Assembly: GCA_023460155.1 (NCBI GenBank)
Contig: JAEWRF010000027.1
Location: 1-11,667, forward strand
Source: Bacillota bacterium
GTDB taxonomy: Bacteria > Bacillota > Clostridia > Oscillospirales > Acutalibacteraceae
Direction: 5' to 3'
DNA length: 11,667 bases
Shown: positions 1 to 7,095 of the stretch, piece after piece
Layout of the letters: the number at the start of each line of letters is the position of its first letter
Numbering within the stretch: the stretch's first letter is position 1
Program-made: the position numbers and the translations under genes
Notes under the pieces: generated by a model
The model's input: the letters and a program-made list of their open reading frames with translations, nothing else
Databases searched by the model: none
Told to the model about the DNA's origin: nothing

Positions 1-1
1 C

Positions 2-535
2 TACAAGGGAGGAAAAACTGATACCATTATCATGCGCTGCATGGATATGATGCTTGCCATTCCGTCAATTCTGCTGGCGATTGCGTTCATGGCGGCACTC
101 GGCAAGGGCATCGATAAGGCGGTCATCGCGATCGGTCTGGTATCGATTCCGGAATACGCGCGCATCGTGCGCGGGAGTATCCTTTCTGCAAAGGAAAATG
201 ATTACGTGCAGGCCGCGCGGGTCATCGGGAATAACGACGGTCGCATTATTTTCCGTCACATCCTGCCGAATGTCATGTCTTCTATCGTGGTCCGAGCCAC
301 ACTCGGTATTTCCTCCGCAATTCTCGACACGGCCGCTCTCGGCTTCCTCGGGCTCGGTGTTCAGCCACCCTATGCCGAGTGGGGCGACATGCTCGGCCGT
401 GCGAGGGGATTCATTTTTTCGGCGCCCTATACGCTGATTTTTCCGGGCATAGCGATCACCCTCACGGTTCTGGCGTTCAATCTGTTTGGCGACGGACTTC
501 GCGATGCCCTTGACCCGAAGTCCAGAATACGATAA
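2..535 (+). CDS. oppC: Peptide ABC transporter permease, OppC/DppC type (5' partial)
   Basis: This is the C-terminal part of an inner-membrane permease subunit of an oligopeptide/dipeptide ABC importer. The reading frame is open from base 2, and the codons before the first ATG (base 32) read like permease sequence (YKGGKTDTIIM), so the gene begins upstream of the window. Visible hydrophobic stretches include the segment around MLAIPSILLAIAFMAALG and the final segment with TLIFPGIAITLTVLAFNLFGDGL, both typical of this family. The EAA loop that docks on the ATPases is clear: DYVQAARVIGNNDGRIIF followed by RHILPN. The family C-terminus, with FGDGLRDALDPKSR, is intact. The stop lies 15 bases before oppD, so it belongs to the same operon as the two ATPase genes. 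The ligand cannot be told from this fragment; it could be di- or oligopeptides, or nickel in some relatives. Confidence 0.93.
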   Translation, partial: YKGGKTDTIIMRCMDMMLAIPSILLAIAFMAALGKGIDKAVIAIGLVSIPEYARIVRGSILSAKENDYVQAARVIGNNDGRIIFRHILPNVMSSIVVRATLGISSAILDTAALGFLGLGVQPPYAEWGDMLGRARGFIFSAPYTLIFPGIAITLTVLAFNLFGDGLRDALDPKSRIR

Positions 536-550
536 GGCGGTGAATCGGAT

Positions 551-1527
<977 letters not shown>

Positions 1528-1528
<1 letters not shown>

Positions 1529-2502
1529 TGAGCGAAACTCTGGTTGAAATTCAGCATCTGACCAAACATTTTACCGTGGAGACGAGTTTTTTCGGGAAAC
1601 CGACCTCCGTACTGAAAGCGGTGGAGGATGTTTCTTTCACAATTCACAAGGGCGAAGCATTTGGGCTTGTGGGCGAATCAGGGTGCGGAAAAACGACGCT
1701 CGGGAAAATGCTGGTGAACCTTTACGAACCGACGAGCGGGAAAATTATTTTTGACGGCACGGACCTCACGTCTTTGGGTGAGAAGGAACGGCGCGGATTC
1801 TGCAAGGACATTCAGTTGATTTTTCAGGATCCCTACGCTTCTTTGAATCCGCGTATGACGATCGGCGACATCATTGCCGAGCCGATCCGGATCAATCATC
1901 TGCTTCCGGAGCGTGAGATTGAACAGCGCGTGATTTACCTTCTGAACTGCGTCGGCCTTGCGCAGCATCAGCGCAACCGGTATCCGCACGAATTTTCTGG
2001 CGGGCAGCGCCAACGCGTCGGCATCGCCCGTGCGCTTGCGGTTCAGCCGAAGCTGATTGTGTGCGACGAACCGGTTTCCGCCCTAGATGTTTCCATTCAG
2101 GCACAGGTGCTGAACCTTCTCGACGACCTGAAAGAAGAATTTGGCCTCACCTATTTGTTCATCGCCCACGGCCTGAACGTCGTTAAGCATATCAGCGACC
2201 GGGTCGGGGTCATGTACCTCGGCAAAATGATGGAAATTGCGCCTAAGGGCGAGCTGTATTCCAACGCGCTGCATCCTTATACGAAAGCGCTTCTGTCGGC
2301 GATTCCGCTGGTTGACCCGAATAAGAAGAAGGATCGGATCATTCTGCAGGGCGAGGTCCCGAGTCCGATCAATCCTCCGGCCGGATGCCGTTTCTGCACG
2401 CGCTGCGGGCAGGTAATGGATGTCTGCCATTCCGAAACGCCGGAACTGAAAGAGGTTTCTCCGGGTCATTTTGTTTCCTGCTATCTATACAATCAGAAAT
2501 AA
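1528..2502 (+). CDS. oppF: Oligopeptide/dipeptide ABC transporter ATPase, OppF/DppF type
   Basis: This is the second ATPase of the peptide importer (324 aa), which would form a heterodimer with OppD under the OppB/OppC permeases. Motifs are Walker A GESGCGKTT (49-57), the Q-loop at Q100 (LIFQDPYASLNPRM), signature FSGGQRQ (156-162), Walker B LIVCDE with catalytic E181, the D-loop SALD, and H214 in the H-loop. The H-loop reads FIAHGL where the family almost always has HDL, so a conserved Asp is Gly here. The C-terminal tail holds C287, C290, C293, C300 and C318 in the usual OppF arrangement. The start ATG shares its A with the oppD stop, and the ribosome binding site AGGAGGCGG at 1511-1519 lies inside oppD. 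It is the last gene of the operon; a terminator follows 11 bases after the stop. Confidence 0.96.
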
Positions 2503-2513
2503 TTTTTAAAAGT

Positions 2514-2553
2514 AACCGGCCCGGGCACCGCATGGTGTTCGGGTCGGTTTTTT
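2514..2553 (+). terminator. Rho-independent terminator of the opp operon, probably bidirectional
   Basis: A 16-base-pair stem (2514-2529 with 2534-2549, three G-T pairs, no mismatches) closes on the loop GCAT and runs into six T residues (2548-2553). On the minus strand the hairpin is followed by TTACTTTTAAAAATT, so it could also end transcripts of the convergent MFS gene. The stop codon of that MFS gene (2552-2554) sits within the plus-strand T-tract. Confidence 0.92.
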
Positions 2554-3979
2554 ATTGAGCATTTGCTTTGTCACAGTCCGCAAGAGCCTCCTGCTGCTCC
2601 GCTGACTGCGGTTCGGGGCTTGCGTCCCGGAGCAGCAGGGCACAGAGGATCCCAAGGGCCGCGACCGGAATACCGGATCGGAATACCGTTCTCAGTGCAC
2701 TCAGGTCTGCAGGCCCCGAGTTTCGGGCAAGGGTCAGGACCGCGCCGAACAGGGCGCTTCCGCCTGCAGTTCCGACGTTTCTGGCAAAGGTAACGGCGGA
2801 AGTGACAGAGCCGATCCGGCTTTTCGGCACCGAATTCTGCGCGTTGACATTTCCCACCGGCATGTTTATACCCGAGCCGATTCCGACCAGTACTGCGAAA
2901 GTAATTAACGAAAGCGAAGAAGTATTCTCATTCATCGCGGACATCAGGGCGATTCCGATGGCGGAGATAACAAAGCCGGTCACGGACCAGACCCCGCATT
3001 TCCCTGTTTTGGAAATGAGCAGGCCGGTCAGGTTCCCCGCGAGCACCAGGCTGACCATCATGGGAGCCAGTACGATGCCGGAAGCGGTGGCGCTCATTTT
3101 CAGCACATACTGTTCAAAATAAGGCAGGTAGATCACTGTGCCTATCATGACGATCTGGTTCAGAAACGAGACTGCCAGAGACATGCTGATGCGCCGGTCA
3201 GAAAAATATTTCGGAGGCAGTACCGGGTTTTCCGCCCGGCGCTGTGTGATTCCCAAGAGAACCAGCATGACTGCCGAACCGAAAAGCATCAGGAGAATCG
3301 GAGCGGAATTCCATGCGAATAGATTTCCTGCAAGGCTGAGCGCAAGCAGCAGGGGAGTAAGAGCGAGAACCAAAAGGGTCATGCCCGCCCGGTCTGCCTT
3401 TTTCTTGTTTTCCGGGAGAAACCTCGGCAGTTTGAAACACAGGAGAAAAAAGGCCGTAAGGCCCACGGGCAGATTCAGGTAGAAAATCCAGCGCCACGTC
3501 AGCCGGTCCGCGATGATCCCACCTGCCAGCGGCCCGATAATGTTTGCCAGACCGTACATGGAGGACACGATTCCGGTATATTTGCCTCGCTCTGCCGGCG
3601 GGAACAGGTCGGCGACCAAAGTAAACACGCCGGAAACGATGATTCCTCCGCCGATGCCCTGAACAGCGCGGAATACAATCAGCTGCACCATATTCTGCGA
3701 AATGCCGCAGAGTGCGGAGCCAAGAAGAAAGCCGAGAATTCCGGTTAGAAAAATCGGTTTGTGCCCGAGACTGTCCGAAATTGCCCCCGCAATCGGAATA
3801 ATGACCGTGGAGCACAGCATGTAGGAGGTAAACGGCCACGAATACCAGGTACCTCCGCCGATATCCTGCACGATTTTTTTCATTGCGGTGCTGAATACGG
3901 TGGAGTCCATCGCATAAATCAGCAGGCTTGCCATCAGCCCGATAAAAATCGGGATCAGATTCTTTTGCTTCTGCATCAT
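2552..3979 (-). CDS. MFS drug exporter, DHA2 (EmrB/QacA-like, 14-TM) family
   Basis: This is a proton-coupled multidrug or metabolite exporter in the cytoplasmic membrane (475 aa). About 14 hydrophobic segments can be counted, as expected for DHA2. Motifs seen are the TM1 sequence YAMDSTVFSTAM (22-33), motif A in the TM2-TM3 loop (GAISDSLGHKPIF, 65-77), motif B with R104 and QGIGGG (107-112), motif C with GPLAGG (149-154), then WRWIFYLNLPVG (162-173), typical of DHA2 members. The polar C-terminal tail of about 25 residues is not membrane-spanning. The start is one of two tandem ATGs (3979 or 3976); the first is 7 bases from AAAGGAG (3987-3993), the second 10, so either is possible. It lies directly downstream of a padR gene in the same direction and probably belongs to its regulon. 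The substrate cannot be predicted from sequence. Confidence 0.93.
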   Translation of the reverse strand: MMQKQKNLIPIFIGLMASLLIYAMDSTVFSTAMKKIVQDIGGGTWYSWPFTSYMLCSTVIIPIAGAISDSLGHKPIFLTGILGFLLGSALCGISQNMVQLIVFRAVQGIGGGIIVSGVFTLVADLFPPAERGKYTGIVSSMYGLANIIGPLAGGIIADRLTWRWIFYLNLPVGLTAFFLLCFKLPRFLPENKKKADRAGMTLLVLALTPLLLALSLAGNLFAWNSAPILLMLFGSAVMLVLLGITQRRAENPVLPPKYFSDRRISMSLAVSFLNQIVMIGTVIYLPYFEQYVLKMSATASGIVLAPMMVSLVLAGNLTGLLISKTGKCGVWSVTGFVISAIGIALMSAMNENTSSLSLITFAVLVGIGSGINMPVGNVNAQNSVPKSRIGSVTSAVTFARNVGTAGGSALFGAVLTLARNSGPADLSALRTVFRSGIPVAALGILCALLLRDASPEPQSAEQQEALADCDKANAQ

Positions 3980-3994
3980 AAGACAGCTCCTTTC

Positions 3995-4024
3995 AAGTAT
4001 ATATAATATTAGTATACTTTATAG
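3995..4024 (-). promoter_or_regulatory. Candidate PadR operator/promoter of the MFS gene
   Basis: The 96-base gap between padR and the MFS gene contains an AT-rich block with the perfect palindrome AGTATACT (4011-4018) inside the 14-mer TAGTATACTTTATA (4010-4023), which recurs exactly upstream of padR. A longer inverted repeat, AAGTATA (3995-4001) with TATACTT (4013-4019), is separated by 11 bases. The block lies 16-45 bases before the MFS start, just upstream of its ribosome binding site. TATAAA and TATACT (minus strand) are possible -10 elements, but no convincing -35 is seen. The rest of the gap (4025-4075) holds only a weak inverted repeat (ACGGCA 4029-4034 with TGCCGT 4052-4057), not a clear terminator. 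That PadR binds here is inference. Confidence 0.55.
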
Positions 4025-4075
4025 TAGTACGGCAAAAAGAACAGCCCGCTCTGCCGTTCGACGGACTGTATTTCG

Positions 4076-4597
4076 TCATAAAATCGTAAACCGTTGACGG
4101 TATTGGCGGATCCAATTGCAGAACAGCTCATACATATCCGCGTAGAGGCCGATGATAGCGTTTGCCTCCGGAAGTTCTTCACGGCCTTTTTGAGCGGCGT
4201 GCAGACTTTCCAGTGTCAGAGTAAGGTTTTCCTCCAGCTCGGAAAGCATCCGCAGTGCTTCCGGCTTTTCCAGCTTGTTGAGATGCGCGATAAGAGTAGT
4301 GAACTCAATGTATACCGTGCCGGGATTTTGGCAGAGCTTCTCCATCAGGATTCGAAAATGCATTTTCCCTTTTTCGTTTACCGTATAAACCGTCTTTTCG
4401 GGCATTTCGCTTTCCCGTACGGTCTCGGCATCCAGATATCCGCGGCGGTGAAGGTTCACCAAATTTTTGTATACGGCGGGAGAACTGATTTTGGTCCAGC
4501 GCCGGATTTGCATAAATTCCATTTTCTTCTTGATTTCATAGGCGTTCATGGGCTTGTTCATCAGGATTCCGAGAAGCGTGAGGTCAACGGTTGACAT
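4076..4597 (-). CDS. PadR-family transcriptional regulator
   Basis: This is a ligand-responsive repressor of the PadR family (173 aa). The N-terminal winged helix spans about residues 4-80. It opens with LTLLGILMNKPMNAYEIKK, the typical PadR first helices, followed by SSPAVYKNLVNLHRRGYLD (recognition helix region) and a wing ending YTVNEKGK. The C-terminal half (about 95-170) is helical and charged, like the longer PadR C-terminal dimerisation domain (Vir_ent-like). The start at 4597 follows only a weak site (GAAAGCGG), suggesting modest expression. An upstream ATG in another frame stops after six codons. Its neighbour, a DHA2 exporter read in the same direction 96 bases later, and the operator-like sequence shared by both promoters, suggest that it represses itself and the exporter. 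This resembles PadR-type drug sensors such as LmrR. The ligand is unknown. Confidence 0.92.
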   Translation of the reverse strand: MSTVDLTLLGILMNKPMNAYEIKKKMEFMQIRRWTKISSPAVYKNLVNLHRRGYLDAETVRESEMPEKTVYTVNEKGKMHFRILMEKLCQNPGTVYIEFTTLIAHLNKLEKPEALRMLSELEENLTLTLESLHAAQKGREELPEANAIIGLYADMYELFCNWIRQYRQRFTIL

Positions 4598-4617
4598 ACG
4601 GCATTCCGCTTTCTATA

Positions 4618-4662
4618 TAGTATACTTTATATTAATATATAATATTGCAACCCGAAAGTCAA
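4618..4662 (-). promoter_or_regulatory. padR promoter with overlapping putative operator
   Basis: On the minus strand TTGACT (4657-4662) and TATATT (4634-4639) are separated by exactly 17 bases, each matching the vegetative consensus at 5 of 6 positions. Transcription would start near 4627. The palindrome AGTATACT (4619-4626), within the 14-mer TAGTATACTTTATA (4618-4631) shared with the MFS promoter, would cover the start site, a good place for autorepression. A second shared word, TATATAATATT (plus strand), occurs at 4636-4646 here and at 4000-4010 near the MFS gene, but on the opposite side of the palindrome. Confidence 0.6.
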
Positions 4663-4727
4663 CCGGTTTTTCACCCGGCCGGAATTTTTTTCGATCAATC
4701 ATGCCGAATCGGAATCTCGAAAGGCTA

Positions 4728-4782
4728 TTTAAAGACTTTCTAAACGTCGTTTAACATTCCTTTAACAATGGACCGGTAAAAT
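4728..4782 (+). promoter_or_regulatory. Pho box array and promoter of the pstB-phoU-phoB-phoR operon
   Basis: Four heptamers start at 4728 (TTTAAAG), 4739 (TCTAAAC), 4750 (TTTAACA) and 4761 (TTTAACA), each exactly 11 bases apart with 4-base spacers. The last two are identical and the first two match them at 5 of 7 positions. This is the architecture of PhoP/PhoB binding sites, in which repeats on one face of the helix recruit a dimer pair. The array ends 9 bases before a good -10, TAAAAT (4777-4782), and no proper -35 is present, as expected for an activator-dependent Pho promoter. Transcription would start near 4789. The remainder of the 269-base gap between padR and pstB holds the divergent padR promoter and a leader of roughly 77 bases. 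Confidence 0.8.
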
Positions 4783-4846
4783 AAAAAAGTAAGAATGAAA
4801 AACGAAAATTGCGCAAAGATATTCGGGAACAGCGCAAATCATGTGA

Positions 4847-4853
4847 GAAGGGA
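4847..4853 (+). promoter_or_regulatory. Distant ribosome binding site of pstB
   Basis: GAAGGGA is the only Shine-Dalgarno-like sequence near the start of pstB. It ends 13 bases before the ATG at 4867, longer than the usual 6-9. It supports that start over the upstream in-frame ATG at 4795, which has no such site and would lie only about 6 bases from the predicted transcription start. Confidence 0.5.
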
Positions 4854-4866
4854 ATTGCCGGTACAT

Positions 4867-5622
4867 ATGGACATCAAAATTGTGATGAAAGACCTGAACC
4901 TCCATTATGGCGAGTTTCATGCGCTCAAGAATGTCAATCTGGAGCTTCCCAGGAATAAGGTCACGGCGTTCATCGGGCCTTCGGGCTGCGGAAAGTCAAC
5001 CTGTCTGAAAACAATCAACCGGATGAACGATCTGATTGAAAACTGCAAGATCGACGGCGCCGTTTCCATTGACGACGAGGATATTTACGATTCCCGCACG
5101 GATGTGACTTCTCTTCGCAAGCGGGTAGGAATGGTGTTTCAGAACCCGAATCCGTTTCCCATGTCGCTGTACGACAATATTGCCTACGGGCCGCGCGTTC
5201 ACGGAGTAAAATCTAAGAAGCAGCTGGATGAAATTGTGGAGCGTTCCCTTCAGAACGCCGCTCTGTGGGATGAGGTCAAAGACCGTCTCAAGAAATCCGC
5301 CCTCGGGCTTTCCGGCGGTCAGCAGCAGCGTCTCTGCATCGCCAGAGCACTTGCCGTGGAGCCGGAAGTAATTCTCATGGATGAGCCGACCAGCGCATTG
5401 GACCCGATTTCCACCCTGAAAATCGAAGACCTTATGGACGACCTGCGCAAGAGCTACACGGTTGTCATTGTGACGCACAATATGCAGCAGGCCGCGCGAA
5501 TCGCCGATAAAACCGCGTTCTTCCTGTTGGGGGAAGTTGTGGAATACACCGATACCGTTACCATGTTTAATCAGCCGCAGGATGAGCGGACGGAGCGGTA
5601 TATTACCGGACGTTTCGGCTGA
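4867..5622 (+). CDS. pstB: Phosphate ABC transporter ATP-binding protein PstB
   Basis: This is the cytoplasmic ATPase of the high-affinity phosphate importer PstSCAB (251 aa from this start, the usual family length). Motifs are Walker A GPSGCGKST (37-45), Q-loop Q92 in FQNPNPFPMS, and the PstB hallmark SLYDNIAYGPR (100-110). The ABC signature is LSGGQQQ (148-154), Walker B is ILMDEP with catalytic E173, the D-loop is SALD, and the H-loop is VTHNMQQAAR with H204. An in-frame ATG at 4795 would add 24 residues without family character and without a ribosome binding site, so the ATG at 4867 is preferred; the longer form cannot be excluded. The partner genes pstS, pstC and pstA are not in the window, and a Pho box sits directly upstream, so pstB leads this operon. 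PstB is also thought to pass transporter state to PhoR through PhoU, which may be why it stays with phoU-phoB-phoR. Confidence 0.95.
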   Translation: MDIKIVMKDLNLHYGEFHALKNVNLELPRNKVTAFIGPSGCGKSTCLKTINRMNDLIENCKIDGAVSIDDEDIYDSRTDVTSLRKRVGMVFQNPNPFPMSLYDNIAYGPRVHGVKSKKQLDEIVERSLQNAALWDEVKDRLKKSALGLSGGQQQRLCIARALAVEPEVILMDEPTSALDPISTLKIEDLMDDLRKSYTVVIVTHNMQQAARIADKTAFFLLGEVVEYTDTVTMFNQPQDERTERYITGRFG

Positions 5623-5657
5623 TTCCCCTTGCTTTTTTGTCTTCGAAGGATATAATT

Positions 5658-5665
5658 AAAGGAGG
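5658..5665 (+). promoter_or_regulatory. Strong ribosome binding site that fixes the phoU start
   Basis: AAAGGAGG ends 10 bases before the ATG at 5676. It decides the start in favour of this ATG over an in-frame TTG at 5637, which lacks a ribosome binding site and would add 13 uncharacteristic residues. Confidence 0.85.
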
Positions 5666-5675
5666 AATTTCCCTA

Positions 5676-6341
5676 ATGACACGGAAATTGTTTGACCGTG
5701 AGCTGACCGACCTGATTTCGCAGATCGTCGAAATGGGAAACGCGGTCGATTCTAAAATTGAACAGACGGTTACGGCGCTGCGCACCATGGACCTGGAGCT
5801 TGCCGCAGCAGTTGCGAAAAGCGATAATGAAATTGACCGCATGGAGCATAATATTGAAAAGGAATGCATTGACCTGATTATGCTCCAGCAGCCGATCGCG
5901 AAGGATATGCGCGTGATCGCGGGCTGCCTGAAGATTCTGACCGATATGGAGAGGGAAGCCGACCAGTGCGCGGATATCTGTGAAATCCTCACAGTGGGAG
6001 AACTGAATTCCAACAGTCTTGCAATCACCCATGTGGTGCAGATGCTGGAAATGGCGCGGAAAATGTTCCGCCGTGCCATGGATGTATTCCTGAGCCGCGA
6101 TGTTGCGGAAGCCAATGCCGTGTGCGACAGTGACGACGGCGTGGATGAGATGTTTTCAAAAATTATTCTCGAGGTATGCGGCATCATCACGGAGAATCCC
6201 CAGAATGTCATGCGTGAGGTAGACCTTCTCTTCATTATCAAGTATGTGGAGCGGATGGGAGACCACGCGACAAACATAGCGGAATGGGTCATTTTCATGG
6301 AAACGGGAGAGCATCCGGACTTGAATGCGAAGGAGTATTGA
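5676..6341 (+). CDS. phoU: Phosphate signalling regulator PhoU
   Basis: PhoU is a cytoplasmic, all-helical protein that damps PhoR activity when phosphate is plentiful and limits Pst uptake (221 aa, typical). It consists of two PhoU repeats, each a three-helix bundle. The first carries DNEIDRME (50-57) and EREADQCADI (92-101); the second carries DDGVDEMF (153-160) and VERMGDHATNIAE (191-203). These acidic E/DxxxD-type motifs bind metal clusters in characterised PhoU proteins. It lies 53 bases after pstB and 10 bases before phoB, between the transporter ATPase and the two-component pair whose signals it connects. No membrane segment is present. It is presumably under the Pho box upstream of pstB, with no strong terminator between. 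Confidence 0.95.
   Translation: MTRKLFDRELTDLISQIVEMGNAVDSKIEQTVTALRTMDLELAAAVAKSDNEIDRMEHNIEKECIDLIMLQQPIAKDMRVIAGCLKILTDMEREADQCADICEILTVGELNSNSLAITHVVQMLEMARKMFRRAMDVFLSRDVAEANAVCDSDDGVDEMFSKIILEVCGIITENPQNVMREVDLLFIIKYVERMGDHATNIAEWVIFMETGEHPDLNAKEY
6330..6335 (+). promoter_or_regulatory. Distant ribosome binding site of phoB
   Basis: AAGGAG lies inside the last codons of phoU and ends 16 bases before the phoB ATG at 6352, an unusually long gap. The alternative in-frame ATG at 6325 lies upstream of this site and cannot use it. The intervening sequence contains the perfect palindrome TGACCGGTCA (6339-6348), whose first three bases are the phoU stop. Confidence 0.5.
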
Positions 6342-6351
6342 CCGGTCACAT

Positions 6352-7044
6352 ATGGCATTAATTTATATTGCTGACGACGAGGCGAATATCCGGAATATTA
6401 TCGCCATCGGACTGAAAGACGGCGGATTTGAAACGATGGAGTTTGCGGACGGCACTTCGCTGCTGGAAGCGGTGAAGCGCCGCCGTCCTGATGCGGTAAT
6501 TCTGGACTGGATGATGCCGCAGCCCGACGGGCTTACCGTTTGCCGCATGCTCCGGGAGAATGAGGAAACGCATTACGTTCCCGTCCTCATGCTTACGGCG
6601 CGGGGCGAAGAGATTGACCGGGTGCTGGGGCTTGAGATCGGCGCCGATGATTATATCGTAAAGCCGTTCAGCATCAAGGAGCTGTGCGCGCGCATCAAAG
6701 CGGTTCTGCGCAGAACGAACGGCCGACCGGAGCAGGAGGAACTGATTCTCCGTCACGGAACGCTGAAGGTGGATGTGACAAGGCATCAGGTGACCCGGGA
6801 CGGGCAGAGCGTCGACCTGACCGCCAAGGAGTTCGACCTTCTGGTCATGCTGATGAAGCATCACGGAAAAGTACTGACACGGGATACCTTGCTCGATAAG
6901 GTATGGGGTGTGGAGTATTTCGGCGACACGCGGACGGTAGACGTGCACGTCCGGTATCTGCGCCAGAAAATTGAGAAGGACCCGGACAGCCCGCAGTTTA
7001 TTCAGACGGTCCGCGGGGTGGGCTATAAATTCAGTGAAGAGTAA
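6352..7044 (+). CDS. phoB: Phosphate-regulon response regulator, PhoB/PhoP (OmpR family)
   Basis: This is a DNA-binding response regulator (230 aa). The receiver domain occupies residues 1-120, with the acidic pocket D8-D9, phospho-acceptor D52 in VILDWMMP, switch T82 in VLMLTARG, and K104 in DDYIVKPFS. The C-terminal OmpR-type winged helix (about 128-228) includes LTAKEFDLLVML, the loop and recognition helix around RTVDVHVRYLRQKIE, and the wing with QTVRGVGYKF. The start was chosen so that the protein begins MALIYIADDE, as usual for the family; the upstream ATG at 6325 adds nine atypical residues. It overlaps no gene and sits between phoU and its kinase phoR. It is the expected binder of the four-repeat array before pstB, giving positive autoregulation. 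The assignment as phosphate regulator rests mainly on context; domain family is certain. Confidence 0.93.
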   Translation: MALIYIADDEANIRNIIAIGLKDGGFETMEFADGTSLLEAVKRRRPDAVILDWMMPQPDGLTVCRMLRENEETHYVPVLMLTARGEEIDRVLGLEIGADDYIVKPFSIKELCARIKAVLRRTNGRPEQEELILRHGTLKVDVTRHQVTRDGQSVDLTAKEFDLLVMLMKHHGKVLTRDTLLDKVWGVEYFGDTRTVDVHVRYLRQKIEKDPDSPQFIQTVRGVGYKFSEE

Positions 7045-7081
7045 GAAACGTTTCTAACTGATAAGAAAAGATTCAAAAAGC

Positions 7082-7087
7082 GGAGGG
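7082..7087 (+). promoter_or_regulatory. Ribosome binding site supporting the phoR TTG start
   Basis: GGAGGG ends 8 bases before the TTG at 7096. No ATG or GTG near this position gives the expected membrane-anchored N-terminus (MKKRLILFNAIII), so a TTG start is well supported. Confidence 0.75.
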
Positions 7088-7095
7088 AGCCGGCT

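Noticed and set aside
4029..4057. An inverted repeat (ACGGCA with TGCCGT) between padR and the MFS gene as a padR terminator
   Set aside because: The stem is only 6 bases with a loop of about 17, and the T-run lies inside the loop instead of after the stem.
5629..5656. A possible internal promoter before phoU with an exact TATAAT (5651-5656)
   Set aside because: The -35 partner (TTGCTT, 16-base spacing) matches poorly, and a start about 7 bases downstream would fall inside the phoU ribosome binding site, leaving a poorly translatable message.
7045..7095. A separate promoter for phoR in the phoB-phoR gap
   Set aside because: No paired -35/-10 elements with suitable spacing were seen; the gap is well explained by a short spacer with a ribosome binding site.
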